Positions 63,101 through 64,000 of a stretch of DNA of 64,000 bases are shown piece by piece. The stretch covers positions 634,332 through 698,331 of the forward strand of contig NC_006371.1 in the NCBI RefSeq assembly GCF_000196255.1, written 5' to 3'. The position numbers were made by a program, and so were the translations under genes. The stretch's first letter is position 1. Each line of letters opens with the position of its first letter. This DNA is from Photobacterium profundum SS9. Its GTDB lineage: Bacteria; Pseudomonadota; Gammaproteobacteria; Enterobacterales; Vibrionaceae. Below the pieces are notes generated by a model that was not told where the DNA came from, searched no databases, and worked only from the letters and a program-made list of their open reading frames with translations.

Positions 63101-64000
63101 CTTCTCGTTAAATGCTGACGGTGACATTGTTGGTCGGTTAAATGGACAAGTGGCGTTGACGGTTGAACTGTCTGCGGCACAAAACGGTCAAGATCTGACG
63201 GTGACTGTCGATATCACGCAAAACGTTCCATTGGATCACAAGAATACCGGTAATACTGCGGGTTACATTACTTCTGAAAATGATGAAATTCACATCAATG
63301 TGCCAGTACAAGCGAAAGATACTGACGGCGATGATCTGACGACTGCAGCGACTGTTGGCATCATCATTAAAGACGGTGACGATCCATCGTTTGGTACTGA
63401 CGCGGGTACCATCGTTAATGAAACGTTGAATAAAGGTGTTCCTGTTGAGGGACAACTAAACCTAGATGTGGGCTCGGATGCGATAGCGACGTTAGTCTTT
63501 GCACAAACTCAATCTGATCTAGAAGACCTTACCAGTAATGGTAGCCCTACGACCTATGATGTGACTGAAAATACCATCACGTTATATGACAGTAATGAGA
63601 AGCCAATCATGGTGTTCACGGTTGATACAGACGGCAAGTATACCGTGACAGTAACAGGTCCCATTGATCAAGATGCGAGCTTGTCGACCGATTTGAACTT
63701 GGGTGTCACAGCGACAGATAAAGACGGTGATAGTGCTTCAGGTTCGATGAACGTCAGCATTACTGATGGCGTGAATGCCAGTGGTGGTGAAACGGCTAGC
63801 GTGGAAATTACAGAGCCGGATTTAAGTCCAAATGGCTACCCGGTGTCGGCTGAGACTGATATCACGCTGAATGCGGGTGAAGACCGTCTTGATGTCACAA
63901 CGGTGGGCATTGATGCCACACAGCAAGCAGCATTAATTTCTGAACTGGAAGCGGAACTGACTTCTGGTGGTGAAACGCTGGCATTCACACTCGAAAATGG
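54142..64000 (+). CDS. Giant LapA-type RTX adhesin, 5' part, with frameshifts
   Basis: The gene runs beyond the window. Residues 1-~110 form the retention module (DVAFIIKAGNKVVPIKADYQ, SCPACIMMSVDG), followed by TETLDAAAAG (117-126), the LapG cleavage site. From about residue 175 the protein consists of ~305-residue tandem repeats (unit starts near 54.67, 55.59, 56.50, 57.41, 58.33, 59.24, 60.16, 61.07, 61.98, 62.89 and 63.80 kb) of beta-sandwich type with Asp-rich calcium-binding-like turns (TATDKDGDTTDGSMDITI) and LTLNEGDLD, TSGG, PLDHN. Single-base insertions near 58599, 58744, 58760, 59056 and 60155 break the frame five times; after the last it stays open to 64000. See the finding on duplication: the breaks may be sequence errors. 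It would be held at the cell surface for biofilm or host attachment. Confidence 0.88.
57320..62484 (+). repeat. 2.74-kb tandem duplication of three adhesin repeats
   Basis: Sequence from about 57320 to 59745 recurs from about 60063 to 62484, nearly base for base, offset 2743 at the start and 2740 at the end. The changed offset is fully explained by five single-base indels (four extra bases in the first copy, one at the boundary). A few substitutions exist (58452-58480; C/T at the position equivalent to 57624/60367). Flanking repeats are much less alike, so this is a recent triple-unit duplication or an assembly duplication. Confidence 0.85.

Noticed and set aside
55419..63455. Many long minus-strand open frames inside the adhesin
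   Set aside because: They are antisense shadows created by the biased, repeated codon pattern; they recur identically with each repeat and have no ribosome binding sites.

Overview
The window is a stretch of low-GC (around 40%) gammaproteobacterial chromosome. Its gene content (ZnuA/ZnuB, NicO plus DUF1007, KefG/KefB, and a Lap-type giant adhesin with its secretion and c-di-GMP control operon) and an intergenic inverted repeat of a kind I associate with Vibrio and Photobacterium suggest Vibrionaceae, probably Photobacterium. That assignment is inference from gene types, not a database match.

Three blocks are present. (1) Bases 1-6920 are chromosomal: the end of a zinc ABC permease gene, its His-rich binding protein, a convergent metal-efflux pair (NicO and DUF1007), a small secreted protein, kefG, and a kefB that is broken by a 5-bp duplication and an internal deletion. 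(2) Bases ~6922-45380 are a ~38.5-kb temperate podovirus-type prophage inserted in the intergenic terminator between kefB and the adhesin operon. (3) Bases ~45380-64000 are chromosomal: a six-gene minus-strand operon (membrane fusion protein, TolC-like protein, OmpA lipoprotein, LapG protease, LapD receptor, T1SS ABC transporter), diverging from a giant repetitive adhesin gene that runs off the window.

The prophage reads: integrase; two minus-strand genes including an outer-membrane beta-barrel (possible lysogenic conversion); a lysis cassette; a cargo segment (10.8-15.1 kb); a minus-strand recombination operon (small membrane peptide, RecE, RecT, two small HTH proteins); a repressor/Cro switch; a replication gene carrying iteron-like repeats; small and large terminase; then portal, Bbp19-like protein, scaffold, capsid, cement-like protein, tail tubular protein, tail protein, ejection proteins (one of 2047 aa) and a tail fibre with a T7-type N-terminus. 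The structural set resembles Bordetella phage BPP-1 and T7-like viruses.

The most interesting locus is in the cargo segment at 13.27-15.06 kb: a complete-looking retron. A strong sigma70-type promoter precedes a ~200-nt structured RNA with an a1/a2-like pairing, two short stems with U-rich loops (msr-like) and a GC-rich hairpin region (msd-like). It is followed by an unlisted 51-aa cationic amphipathic peptide gene with a good ribosome binding site, an Xre-type HTH gene, an overlapping reverse transcriptase with the retron NAxxH, YVDD and (V/I)TG signatures, and a terminator. The arrangement suggests a toxin-like peptide controlled by HTH protein and msDNA; that function is inference.

Other points of note are an att pair that splits and rebuilds a bidirectional terminator, iterons inside the replication gene, and a 2.74-kb tandem duplication in the adhesin with five frame-breaking single-base indels (assembly artefact or real).
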